Below, in pieces: positions 1-5,832 of a DNA stretch of 6,023 bases (position 1 is the stretch's first letter; the number at the start of each line of letters is the position of its first letter). Made by a program: the position numbers and the translations under genes. Source of the DNA: Syntrophobacteria bacterium (GTDB taxonomy: Bacteria > Desulfobacterota > Syntrophobacteria > JARFUL01); contig JARFUL010000321.1 in NCBI GenBank assembly GCA_029289015.1, positions 1-6,023 of the forward strand. The letters are read 5' to 3'. The notes beneath the pieces were generated by a model. The model did no database searches. It worked only from the letters and a program-made list of their open reading frames with translations, and was not told where the DNA came from.

Positions 1-778
1 GTTCAGCCACGTGCGCTGCCTTGAGTGCGGCTTCTTCTTCGTGAACCCGATCCTCAAGGACGAATACGTAAAAGGCTACTACAAGGAAAAGAGGACCTGG
101 TACGGGGTCCTGAGAAACGAGCTGCAGAAGGAGCTGGACAGGCTCAAGTTCAACTACGGCCTCGACCTTCTCGCCCATCTGGGGCTAAAGGAACCGGTGA
201 GGCTCCTGGATGTGGGCTCCGGCCTGGGGCTGTTTTTGGAGGTGGCCAGGGAGCGGTCCTTCGAGGTCACCGCGGTGGAGATAGACGAAGACTTCGCGGC
301 TGAGCTGAGGGCAAGGGGATTTCCCGTAATAGACCGGCCGCTGAGAAGAAAGGAGCCCGGTCTCGTCCCCTTCAACTGCATCACCATGTGGGAGCTGCTG
401 GAGCACCTGAGCGACCCCCAGGAGACCCTGACCACCGCGCACAACCTCCTCGAGAGCGGCGGCTTTCTCTACGTGGTGGTCCCCAACCTTCTCAGCCTCT
501 CCAACCGCATGCTCAAGGAGAAGTCCATCCTCTTCGCGGGCCATTCCCACATCAACCTCTACACCATGGAGAGCCTGGAAAGGCTCCTCGCGCAGGCCGG
601 GTTCGAGCCCGTGGACTGGGAGACCATGTACACAGAGATAGGGCTGATAAACAACTACCTGAACTTCCAGGACCCCTACCTCGGCGAGGGGGAGGAGGTG
701 CTCGACTTCCTCACCCCCGAGTACATCCACAGGAGGCTCCTGGGGTCCCGGCTGGCCTGCGTGGCCAAAAAACCCTGA
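1..778 (+). CDS. SAM-dependent class I methyltransferase with N-terminal zinc ribbon, 5'-partial
   Basis: This is a methyltransferase of the Methyltransf_23/UbiE-like fold that uses S-adenosylmethionine; its substrate is unknown. The first complete codon is at base 2, and the frame is open to the window edge, reading F-S-H before a GTG at base 11. I do not take that GTG as the start. The following C-x-x-C (residues 3-6 counted from the GTG) and F-V-N-P look like the second half of the four-cysteine zinc ribbon that commonly precedes this domain, so the start lies outside the window. Counting from the GTG, SAM-binding motif I is LLDVGSGLG (65-73) and the acidic end of strand beta-2 is E90. The post-II motif is MWELLEHLSDP (126-136), and HINLYTMESLERLL (180-193) matches the usual H-x-x-x-[FY]-[ST]-x-x-[ST]-L helix. 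The gene ends at TGA 776-778 and converges on the lipoprotein gene. Such genes often sit in cell-surface sugar or natural-product clusters, but no such neighbours are visible here. The fold is secure; the role is not. Confidence 0.88.
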   Translation, partial: FSHVRCLECGFFFVNPILKDEYVKGYYKEKRTWYGVLRNELQKELDRLKFNYGLDLLAHLGLKEPVRLLDVGSGLGLFLEVARERSFEVTAVEIDEDFAAELRARGFPVIDRPLRRKEPGLVPFNCITMWELLEHLSDPQETLTTAHNLLESGGFLYVVVPNLLSLSNRMLKEKSILFAGHSHINLYTMESLERLLAQAGFEPVDWETMYTEIGLINNYLNFQDPYLGEGEEVLDFLTPEYIHRRLLGSRLACVAKKP

Positions 779-783
779 GCATG

Positions 784-813
784 GAAAAATAGGGGCTTTA
801 GGTCTTTAAGACC
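784..813 (-). terminator. Weak terminator-like hairpin at the end of the purB-lipoprotein unit
   Basis: Bases 801-813 form a perfect inverted repeat, GGTCT-TTA-AGACC, with the lipoprotein stop codon TAA (806-808) inside it. On the minus strand it is followed, after about ten bases, by a T5 run (789-785) and later by a T6 run (772-767). The stem is only five pairs and the first T run is not adjacent to it, so this is a weak intrinsic terminator candidate. On the plus strand, for the converging methyltransferase gene, no T run follows the hairpin. Confidence 0.3.
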
Positions 814-1405
814 CGGAGGGATACTTGAGGGAGACCTTCCCCTGGGGCCCGACAACCACAAGGGTGAGCGCACCTTTCTGGGGGCCCGGGAACCGGACCA
901 TGTAGACCTTCCTCCATGAGCTGATATGGGGGAAGAAGACCCTCATGGCCTCGTTCACCTTTTTGATGCGGCGCACCTCCAGGGGCTTGTGCCTCCGGCC
1001 GTCCGGGGTCACGAGGTAGAGCTTGAAGGAGGAGCGGGGGTCATCCAGGCTGTTCTCGGTCTCAAGGGAGGTAAAGGCCGAAAGCACGAACTCATTGCTC
1101 TCTCGGGCCTCGCGGGCAAGCCTTCCAGCGAGCTCACTCTTCTCCTCGTCGCTGAGCTGGTAGATCCTGGCGAAGGTCTCCACGTAGCGGGAGGTGAACC
1201 CGGGGCTTTTCAGGGTGGCCTGGATGAAGATCACCGTATCGAGGCGGTCGTAGATCTTTCCCCCGCTGGTCCATCGGTTATATGCCGTGCGGTAGGCCTT
1301 GTCATTCAGGGGGCCTCTGTAGAAGGCATACTGCAGGGACTGGCAGCCCGCAACCGCCAGCGCGGCCAAAAAGAGAATTGTCACCATTCTAAGCGCGGCC
1401 CTCAT
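806..1405 (-). CDS. Uncharacterised lipoprotein, translationally coupled to purB
   Basis: This is a 199-residue protein that I cannot assign to a named family. Its N-terminus is a clear lipoprotein signal: basic residues (R2, R6), a hydrophobic stretch (about residues 8-19) and a V-A-G-C lipobox with Cys21 as the lipidation site. Processing would be by Lgt and LspA, not by the LepB encoded nearby. The residue after Cys21 is Gln rather than Asp, which by the E. coli sorting rule would favour the outer membrane. The mature part, about 179 residues, has no further membrane segment. It has a helical, charged centre (about 85-115) and a C-terminal half with alternating hydrophobic residues ending in LTLVVVGPQG, consistent with a soluble alpha/beta domain. 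The ATG overlaps the purB stop as ATGA (1402-1405), and a GGAGG sequence lies four bases upstream of it, inside the last purB codons. The stop is TAA at 806-808. Being coupled to purB does not imply a purine role. The lipoprotein call is firm; the function is unknown. Confidence 0.85.
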   Translation of the reverse strand: MRAALRMVTILFLAALAVAGCQSLQYAFYRGPLNDKAYRTAYNRWTSGGKIYDRLDTVIFIQATLKSPGFTSRYVETFARIYQLSDEEKSELAGRLAREARESNEFVLSAFTSLETENSLDDPRSSFKLYLVTPDGRRHKPLEVRRIKKVNEAMRVFFPHISSWRKVYMVRFPGPQKGALTLVVVGPQGKVSLKYPSGS

Positions 1406-2706
1406 CCGCCCTCCCCCCCGAAGACCCTGGCGAATATCGCGTCCACGTGCTTCAGATGGTACCCAAGGTCAAAGATGCGCTCCACCCGTTCCGTGCCCAG
1501 GAACTCCGTCACCTTCTCGTCGTGCATGAGCCTCTCCTTGAACGACGGCCCGCGCTCCCTTGCCGCGAGCGCGTGGGCCTGCACTATCCCGTAGGCCTCG
1601 TCCCTGGAGAGCCCCTCCCCCATCAGCGCCATGAGCACCTGCTGGGAGAAGATGAGCCCGCGGGTGATCTCCAGGTTCTCCCTCATCTTTTCGGGAAGAA
1701 CCACCAGCCCTTCCAGCACCCGTGTCAGCCTTACCAGCATGAAGTCCAGGAGCCCCGTGGACCCCGGCCCGATTATCCGCTCCACGGAGGAGTGGCTGAT
1801 GTCCCTCTCGTGCCACAGGGCCACGTTCTCCATCGCGGCCAGGCAGTTGGCCCGCACCACCCTGGCCAGGCCGGAGACGTTTTCAGTGAGGATGGGGTTC
1901 TTCTTGTGGGGCATTGCAGAGGACCCTTTCTGGCCCTTGCCGAAGGGCTCCTCCACCTCCGCGACCTCGGTGCGCATGAGGTGGCGTATCTCGGTGGCTA
2001 TCTTCTCCACCGAGGACGCGATTATCGCGAGGCAGGTGAAGAACTCCGCATGCCTGTCCCTCTGCACTATCTGGGTGGAGGCCGGCGCGGGCCTGAGCCC
2101 CAGGCTGTGGAGCGCGCTCCTCTCCACCTCGGGGCTTATGTTGGCAAAGGTGCCCACCGCGCCGGATATCTTACCCACCGCCACGGTCTCCCTGGCCCTT
2201 TTCAGCCTTTCTAGGTTGCGGCGCATCTCGTCGTAGAAGACCGCGAGCTTCAGCCCGAAAGTTATGGGCTCCGCGTGGATCCCGTGGGACCGGCCTATCA
2301 TCACCGTCTCTTTATGCTCCAGGGCCCTCTCTTTGATCACGGCCATGAGGCTCTCTATGTCCTCCTCCAGGATACGGGCCGCGTCGGTCAAAAGAAGCGC
2401 GAAGGAGGTGTCCAGGATGTCCGAGGAGGTGAGCCCGTAGTGGAGATACGCGGCCTCCTCGCCCAGGTGCTCGGCCACACAGGTGAGGAACGCGATCACG
2501 TCGTGACGGGTCTCCTCCTCGATCTCCTCGATACGGGCCACGTCGAACCGGGCTTTCTCCCTGATCTTCTTTGCGGCCCACTCGGGGATTATCCCCTCCC
2601 GGGCCAGGGCCTCGGCCACCGCGACCTCCACCTCAAGCCACTTGGCAAACTTCGCGTCCGGGGACCAGAGCTCCGCCATGACCTTTCTGGTGTAGCGGGG
2701 AATCAC
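1402..2706 (-). CDS. purB: Adenylosuccinate lyase
   Basis: PurB is a cytoplasmic homotetramer of the fumarase/aspartase superfamily. It acts twice in purine synthesis, cleaving SAICAR to AICAR and adenylosuccinate to AMP, and releases fumarate each time. The protein has 434 residues, typical of the short B. subtilis-like form. The family signature GSSAMPHKKNP spans residues 261-271 and carries the catalytic serine on the flexible loop. R-S-H-G-I-H-A-E-P (139-147) holds the conserved active-site histidine H141, T-R-H-D-V (67-71) holds H68, and GLTSSDILDT (91-100) is the usual substrate-binding segment. The start is GTG (2706-2704), with a good AGAGGAG ribosome-binding site about seven bases upstream, and the N-terminus IPRYTRKVMAELWS fits the family. 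The stop TGA overlaps the ATG of the lipoprotein gene. Other pur genes are not adjacent. A candidate promoter lies upstream in the AT-rich gap. All key residues are present, so it should be active. Confidence 0.97.
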   Translation of the reverse strand: MIPRYTRKVMAELWSPDAKFAKWLEVEVAVAEALAREGIIPEWAAKKIREKARFDVARIEEIEEETRHDVIAFLTCVAEHLGEEAAYLHYGLTSSDILDTSFALLLTDAARILEEDIESLMAVIKERALEHKETVMIGRSHGIHAEPITFGLKLAVFYDEMRRNLERLKRARETVAVGKISGAVGTFANISPEVERSALHSLGLRPAPASTQIVQRDRHAEFFTCLAIIASSVEKIATEIRHLMRTEVAEVEEPFGKGQKGSSAMPHKKNPILTENVSGLARVVRANCLAAMENVALWHERDISHSSVERIIGPGSTGLLDFMLVRLTRVLEGLVVLPEKMRENLEITRGLIFSQQVLMALMGEGLSRDEAYGIVQAHALAARERGPSFKERLMHDEKVTEFLGTERVERIFDLGYHLKHVDAIFARVFGGEGG

Positions 2707-2744
2707 TAAAAACTCCTCTTATCAAAAGAACGAGAGCCGAAATG

Positions 2745-2761
2745 AAGGGGCACGACCCCTT
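2745..2761. repeat. Inverted repeat at the predicted purB transcription start
   Basis: AAGGGG-CACGA-CCCCTT is a perfect six-pair stem with a five-base loop, lying between nadE and purB. On the minus strand it sits just downstream of the candidate -10 box (2763-2768), so the predicted start of transcription falls inside the upstream arm. It could be an operator for a regulator of purB, a 5' mRNA stem, or a weak terminator after nadE. No T run follows it on the minus strand, which argues against the terminator reading. Confidence 0.45.
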
Positions 2762-2762
2762 T

Positions 2763-2791
2763 TGTATAGCAGAATATTAGCGGTTTATAAA
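2763..2791 (-). promoter_or_regulatory. Candidate sigma70-type promoter for purB
   Basis: On the minus strand, TTTATA (2791-2786) matches the -35 consensus at four of six bases. A 17-base spacer separates it from TATACA (2768-2763), which matches the -10 consensus at four of six. The bases just before the -10 are TGC, an extended -10 (TGn). The segment is conspicuously AT-rich within GC-rich surroundings. The predicted transcription start is near 2755-2757, giving a leader of about 50 bases before the purB GTG. This rests on sequence match only; read-through from nadE is equally possible. Confidence 0.42.
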
Positions 2792-2809
2792 GTCTCGAGA
2801 TAATCCAGG

Positions 2810-3532
2810 CTAGCCTCTGGGCTTAAACACTGGCACCGGCTCGGACTTGTGCCGGCCCGCGTTGATGAGCTCCCTTATCCTGGCCGAGACCCCCGGGGCC
2901 AGGGAATCTTCGCGGCCGGACAGGAACTCCTCTATCTCGGCGTAGGTGACCCCCATCTCGCCCTCGTCCGTCTGCCCGGGCCAGAGCCCCGCGCTCGGGG
3001 GCACGTCTATTATCTCCCTGGGAATCCCCAGTTCCTCGGCCAGCTCCTGCACCTGGGACTTGAAGAGCGCGGCCAGGGGCAGGAGGTCCACCCCGCCGTC
3101 CCCGTACTGGGTGAAGTAGGGGGGGTCCAGCTCCGACCGGTTGCCCGTGCCCAGGACCAGGCAGCTCTGTTTCGCGGCCATGTGGTAGAGAGCAACCATC
3201 CTCAGCCTCGGCTTGATGTTGGCCCAGGCCATCTGTGTGGACTCGGGCAGGATCTCCCTGAGCAGGTCGTAGACCGGGGAGAGGTCTAGGCTCCGGTGGA
3301 CCAGGCCGAGATGATCCACCACCCTCTGGGCCCGCTCGAGGTCCCCGGCCTGGCTTTGGCAGGGAAGGATAAGCCCCAAAACCGCGTCGCCGAGCCCTCT
3401 CTGGGCCAGGGCCGCGGCCACCGCGGAGTCGACCCCTCCCGAGATGCCCACCACCACGCCCTTCATGCCGACCCCTTCCACCTGCGCCTTTATCCAGCGC
3501 GGTATCTCACGGGCCAGTTCACACGCGTCCAT
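2810..3532 (-). CDS. nadE: NH3-dependent NAD+ synthetase
   Basis: NadE catalyses the last step of NAD synthesis: ATP-dependent amidation of nicotinic acid adenine dinucleotide. At 240 residues this is the short form without a glutaminase domain, so ammonia is the expected nitrogen donor. The N-type ATP pyrophosphatase P-loop is SGGVDSA (31-37). GTGNRSEL (128-135) and YGDGGVDLLPLAALFKSQV (143-161) are the conserved nucleotide and metal-binding stretches, and PPSAGLWPGQTDEGEMG (178-194) is the flexible loop with the conserved D-E. H228-K229 lies near the C-terminus, as in the family. I place the start at ATG 3532-3530, with an AAAGG ribosome-binding site about ten bases upstream. The frame stays open further upstream, but that part is antisense-free shadow of lepB read in another frame and is low-complexity. 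The gene follows lepB by 22 bases, so the two are probably co-transcribed. The stop is TAG at 2810-2812. The function call is secure. Confidence 0.96.
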   Translation of the reverse strand: MDACELAREIPRWIKAQVEGVGMKGVVVGISGGVDSAVAAALAQRGLGDAVLGLILPCQSQAGDLERAQRVVDHLGLVHRSLDLSPVYDLLREILPESTQMAWANIKPRLRMVALYHMAAKQSCLVLGTGNRSELDPPYFTQYGDGGVDLLPLAALFKSQVQELAEELGIPREIIDVPPSAGLWPGQTDEGEMGVTYAEIEEFLSGREDSLAPGVSARIRELINAGRHKSEPVPVFKPRG

Positions 3533-3554
3533 TGGGAAAAACGCCTTTCGCCTA

Positions 3555-4283
3555 TCAGTGGATGACCCGGCCCAGCCTGTCCAGCCTGAGGTGGCCCATA
3601 TACTTGAGCCTCTCGGGAATATCCCAGGGCCAGGCCACCAGGGAAAAGATGGAGCGACCCTCCCACGACCAGTATATAACAAACGCCTTTCCCCGCAACA
3701 GGTCGAGGGGCACGAAACCCCAGAAGCGGCTGTCGTGGCTGTTGTCCCTGTTGTCGCCCATGACGAAGAGGCGGCCCTTGGGCACCGTCTTGGGGCCGAA
3801 GTTGTCCCTGGGGCTGGTGCCCGGCGGCATGACGTAGCTCTGCAGGTGCACCGCGTAGGGCTCATCTATGGGCCGGCCGTTGATATAGACCGTTTTGTTC
3901 TTGACGACCACGGTGTCGCCGGGGACCCCCACCACCCGCTTTATGTAGTCCTTGCTCGTATCCGGAGGATACCTGAACACTATGATCTCCCCCAGCTTGG
4001 GCTCCCCCATCTCGATGATGGTGCTGTTGAAGAATTTTATCCCGTAGGAGAACTTGGTCACCAGGATGTAGTCGCCCACGAGCAGGGTGGGCTCCATGGA
4101 GCCCGTGGGAATCTTGAAGGCCTGGATTACGAAGGTGCGGATGATGAGCGCAAGGATGAGCGCTATTATGATGGCCTCGGAGTACTCCCTGAACGCGGAC
4201 TTCCTCGGGACCTCCTCCTCGGCCGCGTCCTCGCCGGCTTCCACCCCGATAACCCCTTCTTGTGTCAGCTCTTCCTTTTTCAC
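3555..4283 (-). CDS. lepB: Signal peptidase I
   Basis: This is a membrane-anchored serine protease of family S26 that removes signal peptides from exported proteins on the outer face of the cytoplasmic membrane. The 242-residue protein has an acidic cytoplasmic N-terminus (about 1-30) and one membrane segment (about 36-54). Box B is PTGSMEPTL (60-68) with catalytic Ser62, and box D is YIKRVVGVPGD (113-123) with the general base Lys115. Box E is MGDNRDNSHDSRFWG (175-189). The start is uncertain. GTG at 4283 gives the full length but lacks a clear ribosome-binding site. A second in-frame GTG at 4244 (residue 14) follows an AAGGGG about eight bases upstream and would give 229 residues, leaving all motifs intact. 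The stop TGA (3557-3555) is followed directly by TAG. nadE begins 22 bases downstream. The catalytic dyad is intact and the enzyme is expected to be active and essential. Confidence 0.96.
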   Translation of the reverse strand: MKKEELTQEGVIGVEAGEDAAEEEVPRKSAFREYSEAIIIALILALIIRTFVIQAFKIPTGSMEPTLLVGDYILVTKFSYGIKFFNSTIIEMGEPKLGEIIVFRYPPDTSKDYIKRVVGVPGDTVVVKNKTVYINGRPIDEPYAVHLQSYVMPPGTSPRDNFGPKTVPKGRLFVMGDNRDNSHDSRFWGFVPLDLLRGKAFVIYWSWEGRSIFSLVAWPWDIPERLKYMGHLRLDRLGRVIH

Positions 4284-4319
4284 GCTGGCAAATATAGAAC
4301 CTATTCCAGAGGATTAAAA

Positions 4320-4366
4320 GGAAAAAAACGGCTCTTTTCCATGGTGCGCACCACGCGGTCGCGTGG
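4320..4366 (-). terminator. Palindromes plus T tract between the M20 gene and lepB
   Basis: Two bases after the M20 stop codon on the minus strand there is a perfect stem, CCACGC-GACC-GCGTGG (4366-4351). A ten-base palindrome, GGTGCGCACC (4352-4343), overlaps it by two bases. Then comes a T7 run (4328-4322), flanked so that GGAAAA (4340-4335) can pair with TTTTCC (4325-4320). The stable GC stem lies about 22 bases before the T run, so it is not a canonical intrinsic terminator. It may instead be a partial terminator or an mRNA-stabilising element separating the M20 gene from lepB. Confidence 0.35.
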
Positions 4367-4368
4367 AC

Positions 4369-5598
4369 CTACGGGTCCAGAAACAGGTGCGCCAGGACCT
4401 TCGCGTCCCTCACGAGGTTGCTGAGAAGGCAGTACTCGTCCGGCTGGTGCGCGGTGCCCTCCTGGGTGGCCCAGACCGCGCACTCAAGACCCCTTTTCCT
4501 TAAAACCGCGGCCACGGTGCCGCCGCCAATGCCCATGGGCCGGGCCTCAATGCCCGCGGCCCTCCCCGCGGCCCTTTTCAGCGCTTTTACCACCTTGGCG
4601 TCCGGGCTGGTGGGGGGCGCGGCCCTCTGGGCCAGCACCCTTTCCACCGCGACCTCCACTCCGGCTTCCTCTGCAACGTCCAGGGCCACCCCCCTGGCCG
4701 CGGCCAGCACCTCCTCCGGGTCGAGGCCCGGGAGCAGGCGGCAGTCCATGTGAAAGACGTCCCTTCCGGGGATGGTGTTGATGTTCTCGACATTGGCCTC
4801 CATCTTGGTGGGCTCCAGGGTCGAGCGGGGCGGGGAGAAGAGCTCGTCTGCCCGGGGGAACCTCTCCCTGAGGTCCGAGAGCCCGAGGATCATCCGGGCC
4901 GCGGCCACAAGGGAGTTGTTGCCCCTGTGGGGCGCACTCGCGTGGCACTGCTTGCCAGTCACGGTCACCTTCAGCCACAGGATGGATTTTTCCGCGACCT
5001 CGATGCCCGTGCCGTCGGCCTTGCCGTAGTCCGGGATCACGATGAGGTGGGAGGGGTCGAAGAGGTCGGGCCTCGCGTCCACCACGTGGGCCAGCCCCCT
5101 CTGGGAGCCGGTCTCCTCGTCGGAGACAAAGAGGAGCCTCACCTCCCCCTTGGGGCTCAACCCCGCGTCGATTATGGCTTTGAGCGCGAAGAGGGAGGTC
5201 ACTATCCCCTGGTGGTTGTCCTCTGTCCCCCGGCCGTAGAGCCTGTCCCCTTCCCTCCTCAGGGTGAAGGGGTCGGAGCTCCACAGGGACGCGTCCCCAG
5301 CAGGCACGACATCCAGGTGGGAGATGGCCCACACCACCGGGCTCCGGGACCTTCCGGGGAGCCTTACCATAAAATTGGGCCTGTGGCCCGCGACCACCCG
5401 GTCGTCGGGCGCGTTGATCCAGAGGATATCCTTGAACCCCAGGGACGACGCGAACCCGGAGACCAGCGCGGCCTTGTCCATCTCGCCCGCGCCGCGGTTG
5501 TCCGGGCCTACGGCAACGGTCGCGACCAGCTCTCCCATGAACTCCACCATGTCATCCTCCTGGCCGTCTATGATGGAAAAGACCTTTTCCAGCTCCAC
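4369..5598 (-). CDS. M20 family metallo-hydrolase (DapE/ArgE-type peptidase or deacylase)
   Basis: This is a cytoplasmic two-zinc hydrolase of the M20 family, which includes DapE, ArgE, carboxypeptidase G2-like enzymes and dipeptidases; the substrate cannot be read from the sequence. The 409 residues show the complete metal site. The pattern H-x-D in SHLDVVP gives H94 and D96. The bridging aspartate is D127 in YGRGTEDNHQG, and the general base and ligand pair is E161-E162 in DEETGS. The fourth acidic ligand is probably D190, and the last histidine is H384 in GTAHQPDEY. The dimerisation (lid) domain spans roughly 205-320 and carries the conserved H219 in GKQCHASAPHRGNN. The variant G-R-G-T-E-D-N-H-Q-G replaces the G-R-G-x-x-D-x-K-G of classical ArgE/DapE, placing it in the branch often labelled simply 'M20 family metallo-hydrolase' in archaea and deep-branching bacteria. 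The start is GTG with an ideal AGGAGG six bases upstream. The stop is TAG (4371-4369). A dapE or argE symbol would be over-reach. Confidence 0.92.
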   Translation of the reverse strand: MELEKVFSIIDGQEDDMVEFMGELVATVAVGPDNRGAGEMDKAALVSGFASSLGFKDILWINAPDDRVVAGHRPNFMVRLPGRSRSPVVWAISHLDVVPAGDASLWSSDPFTLRREGDRLYGRGTEDNHQGIVTSLFALKAIIDAGLSPKGEVRLLFVSDEETGSQRGLAHVVDARPDLFDPSHLIVIPDYGKADGTGIEVAEKSILWLKVTVTGKQCHASAPHRGNNSLVAAARMILGLSDLRERFPRADELFSPPRSTLEPTKMEANVENINTIPGRDVFHMDCRLLPGLDPEEVLAAARGVALDVAEEAGVEVAVERVLAQRAAPPTSPDAKVVKALKRAAGRAAGIEARPMGIGGGTVAAVLRKRGLECAVWATQEGTAHQPDEYCLLSNLVRDAKVLAHLFLDP

Positions 5599-5603
5599 CT
5601 CTT

Positions 5604-5610
5604 CCCTCCT
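5604..5610 (-). promoter_or_regulatory. Strong ribosome-binding site deciding the M20 GTG start
   Basis: On the minus strand AAGGAGG-type sequence (AGGAGG at 5610-5605) precedes the GTG at 5598 by six bases. It is the best Shine-Dalgarno match in the window and fixes the non-ATG start of the M20 gene. Confidence 0.75.
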
Positions 5611-5611
5611 T

Positions 5612-5621
5612 TAACCGGTTA
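5612..5621. promoter_or_regulatory. Palindrome TAACCGGTTA just upstream of the M20 ribosome-binding site
   Basis: This is a perfect ten-base palindrome one base from the Shine-Dalgarno sequence of the M20 gene. It could be an operator half of a compact regulator site, but a ten-base palindrome can arise by chance. No matching regulator gene is in the window. The same TAACCGG string also begins at the helicase stop codon (minus strand 5861-5855). Confidence 0.25.
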
Positions 5622-5634
5622 TTTTTTCTCCTGG

Positions 5635-5654
5635 ATTCCCGCTTGCGCGGGAAT
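5635..5654. repeat. dRS3-like dispersed hairpin repeat (ATTCCC-N8-GGGAAT)
   Basis: ATTCCCGC-TTGC-GCGGGAAT is a perfect eight-pair stem with a four-base loop, set in the context CTGG...GACA. It fits the ATTCCC-N8-GGGAAT consensus of the dRS3 repeat described in Neisseria. Similar elements are, to my knowledge, scattered between genes in many GC-rich bacteria. It lies 36 bases upstream of the M20 start. Only one copy is present here, so its dispersed nature in this genome is inferred from the resemblance. Confidence 0.6.
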
Positions 5655-5724
5655 GACAAAAGAGAAAAGGCTTTTTGGATTGCCCTGATATCAAGTTACA
5701 GGGGAAGATCAATTTAAAATCCCC

Positions 5725-5785
5725 AGGTAACGCAGGGGTCAGGGGGCAAAGCCCCCTCGGCTACATTTCCGCTTTTTAGTTACCT
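5725..5785. repeat. Nested inverted repeat around a GC-rich hairpin
   Basis: The outer arms AGGTAAC (5725-5731) and GTTACCT (5779-5785) are perfect seven-base inverted repeats. Between them AGGGGGC-AAA-GCCCCCT (5741-5757) forms a perfect seven-pair hairpin with a three-base loop. The two unpaired stretches between outer and inner arms differ in length (9 and 21 bases). No T run follows on either strand, so it is not a standard intrinsic terminator. The architecture resembles a small dispersed palindromic unit, but only one copy is visible. Confidence 0.5.
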
Positions 5786-5832
5786 CATCTGCGTCCGATG
5801 TGAGCCCCCCAAGTAAGTCGCGGACTTGAGAT

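Noticed and set aside
11..13. GTG at base 11 as the true start of the methyltransferase
   Set aside because: The frame is open upstream to the window edge, and the sequence right after the GTG is the second half of a zinc ribbon, so the real start must lie outside the window.
926..2214. Plus-strand open frames opposite the lipoprotein and purB genes
   Set aside because: No family features, and composition typical of antisense frames. The minus-strand frames carry the lipobox and the PurB signature.
3533..3865. N-terminal extension of the nadE frame to give a 351-residue protein
   Set aside because: The added part is low-complexity Arg/Ser/Thr/Pro sequence lying over the lepB coding region in another frame. 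NadE homology begins at the ATG at 3532, which has a ribosome-binding site.
3444..4424. A 326-residue plus-strand open frame opposite lepB and nadE
   Set aside because: It is antisense to two strongly conserved genes, has no recognisable domain, and is the kind of long shadow frame expected in GC-rich DNA.
4750..5688. A 312-residue plus-strand open frame opposite the M20 gene
   Set aside because: It is rich in Gly, His, Pro and Val without domain structure, is antisense to a gene with complete catalytic motifs, and its end runs through the dRS3-like repeat.
5741..5757. Intrinsic terminator for the helicase transcript
   Set aside because: The hairpin is strong, but neither strand has a T run after it.
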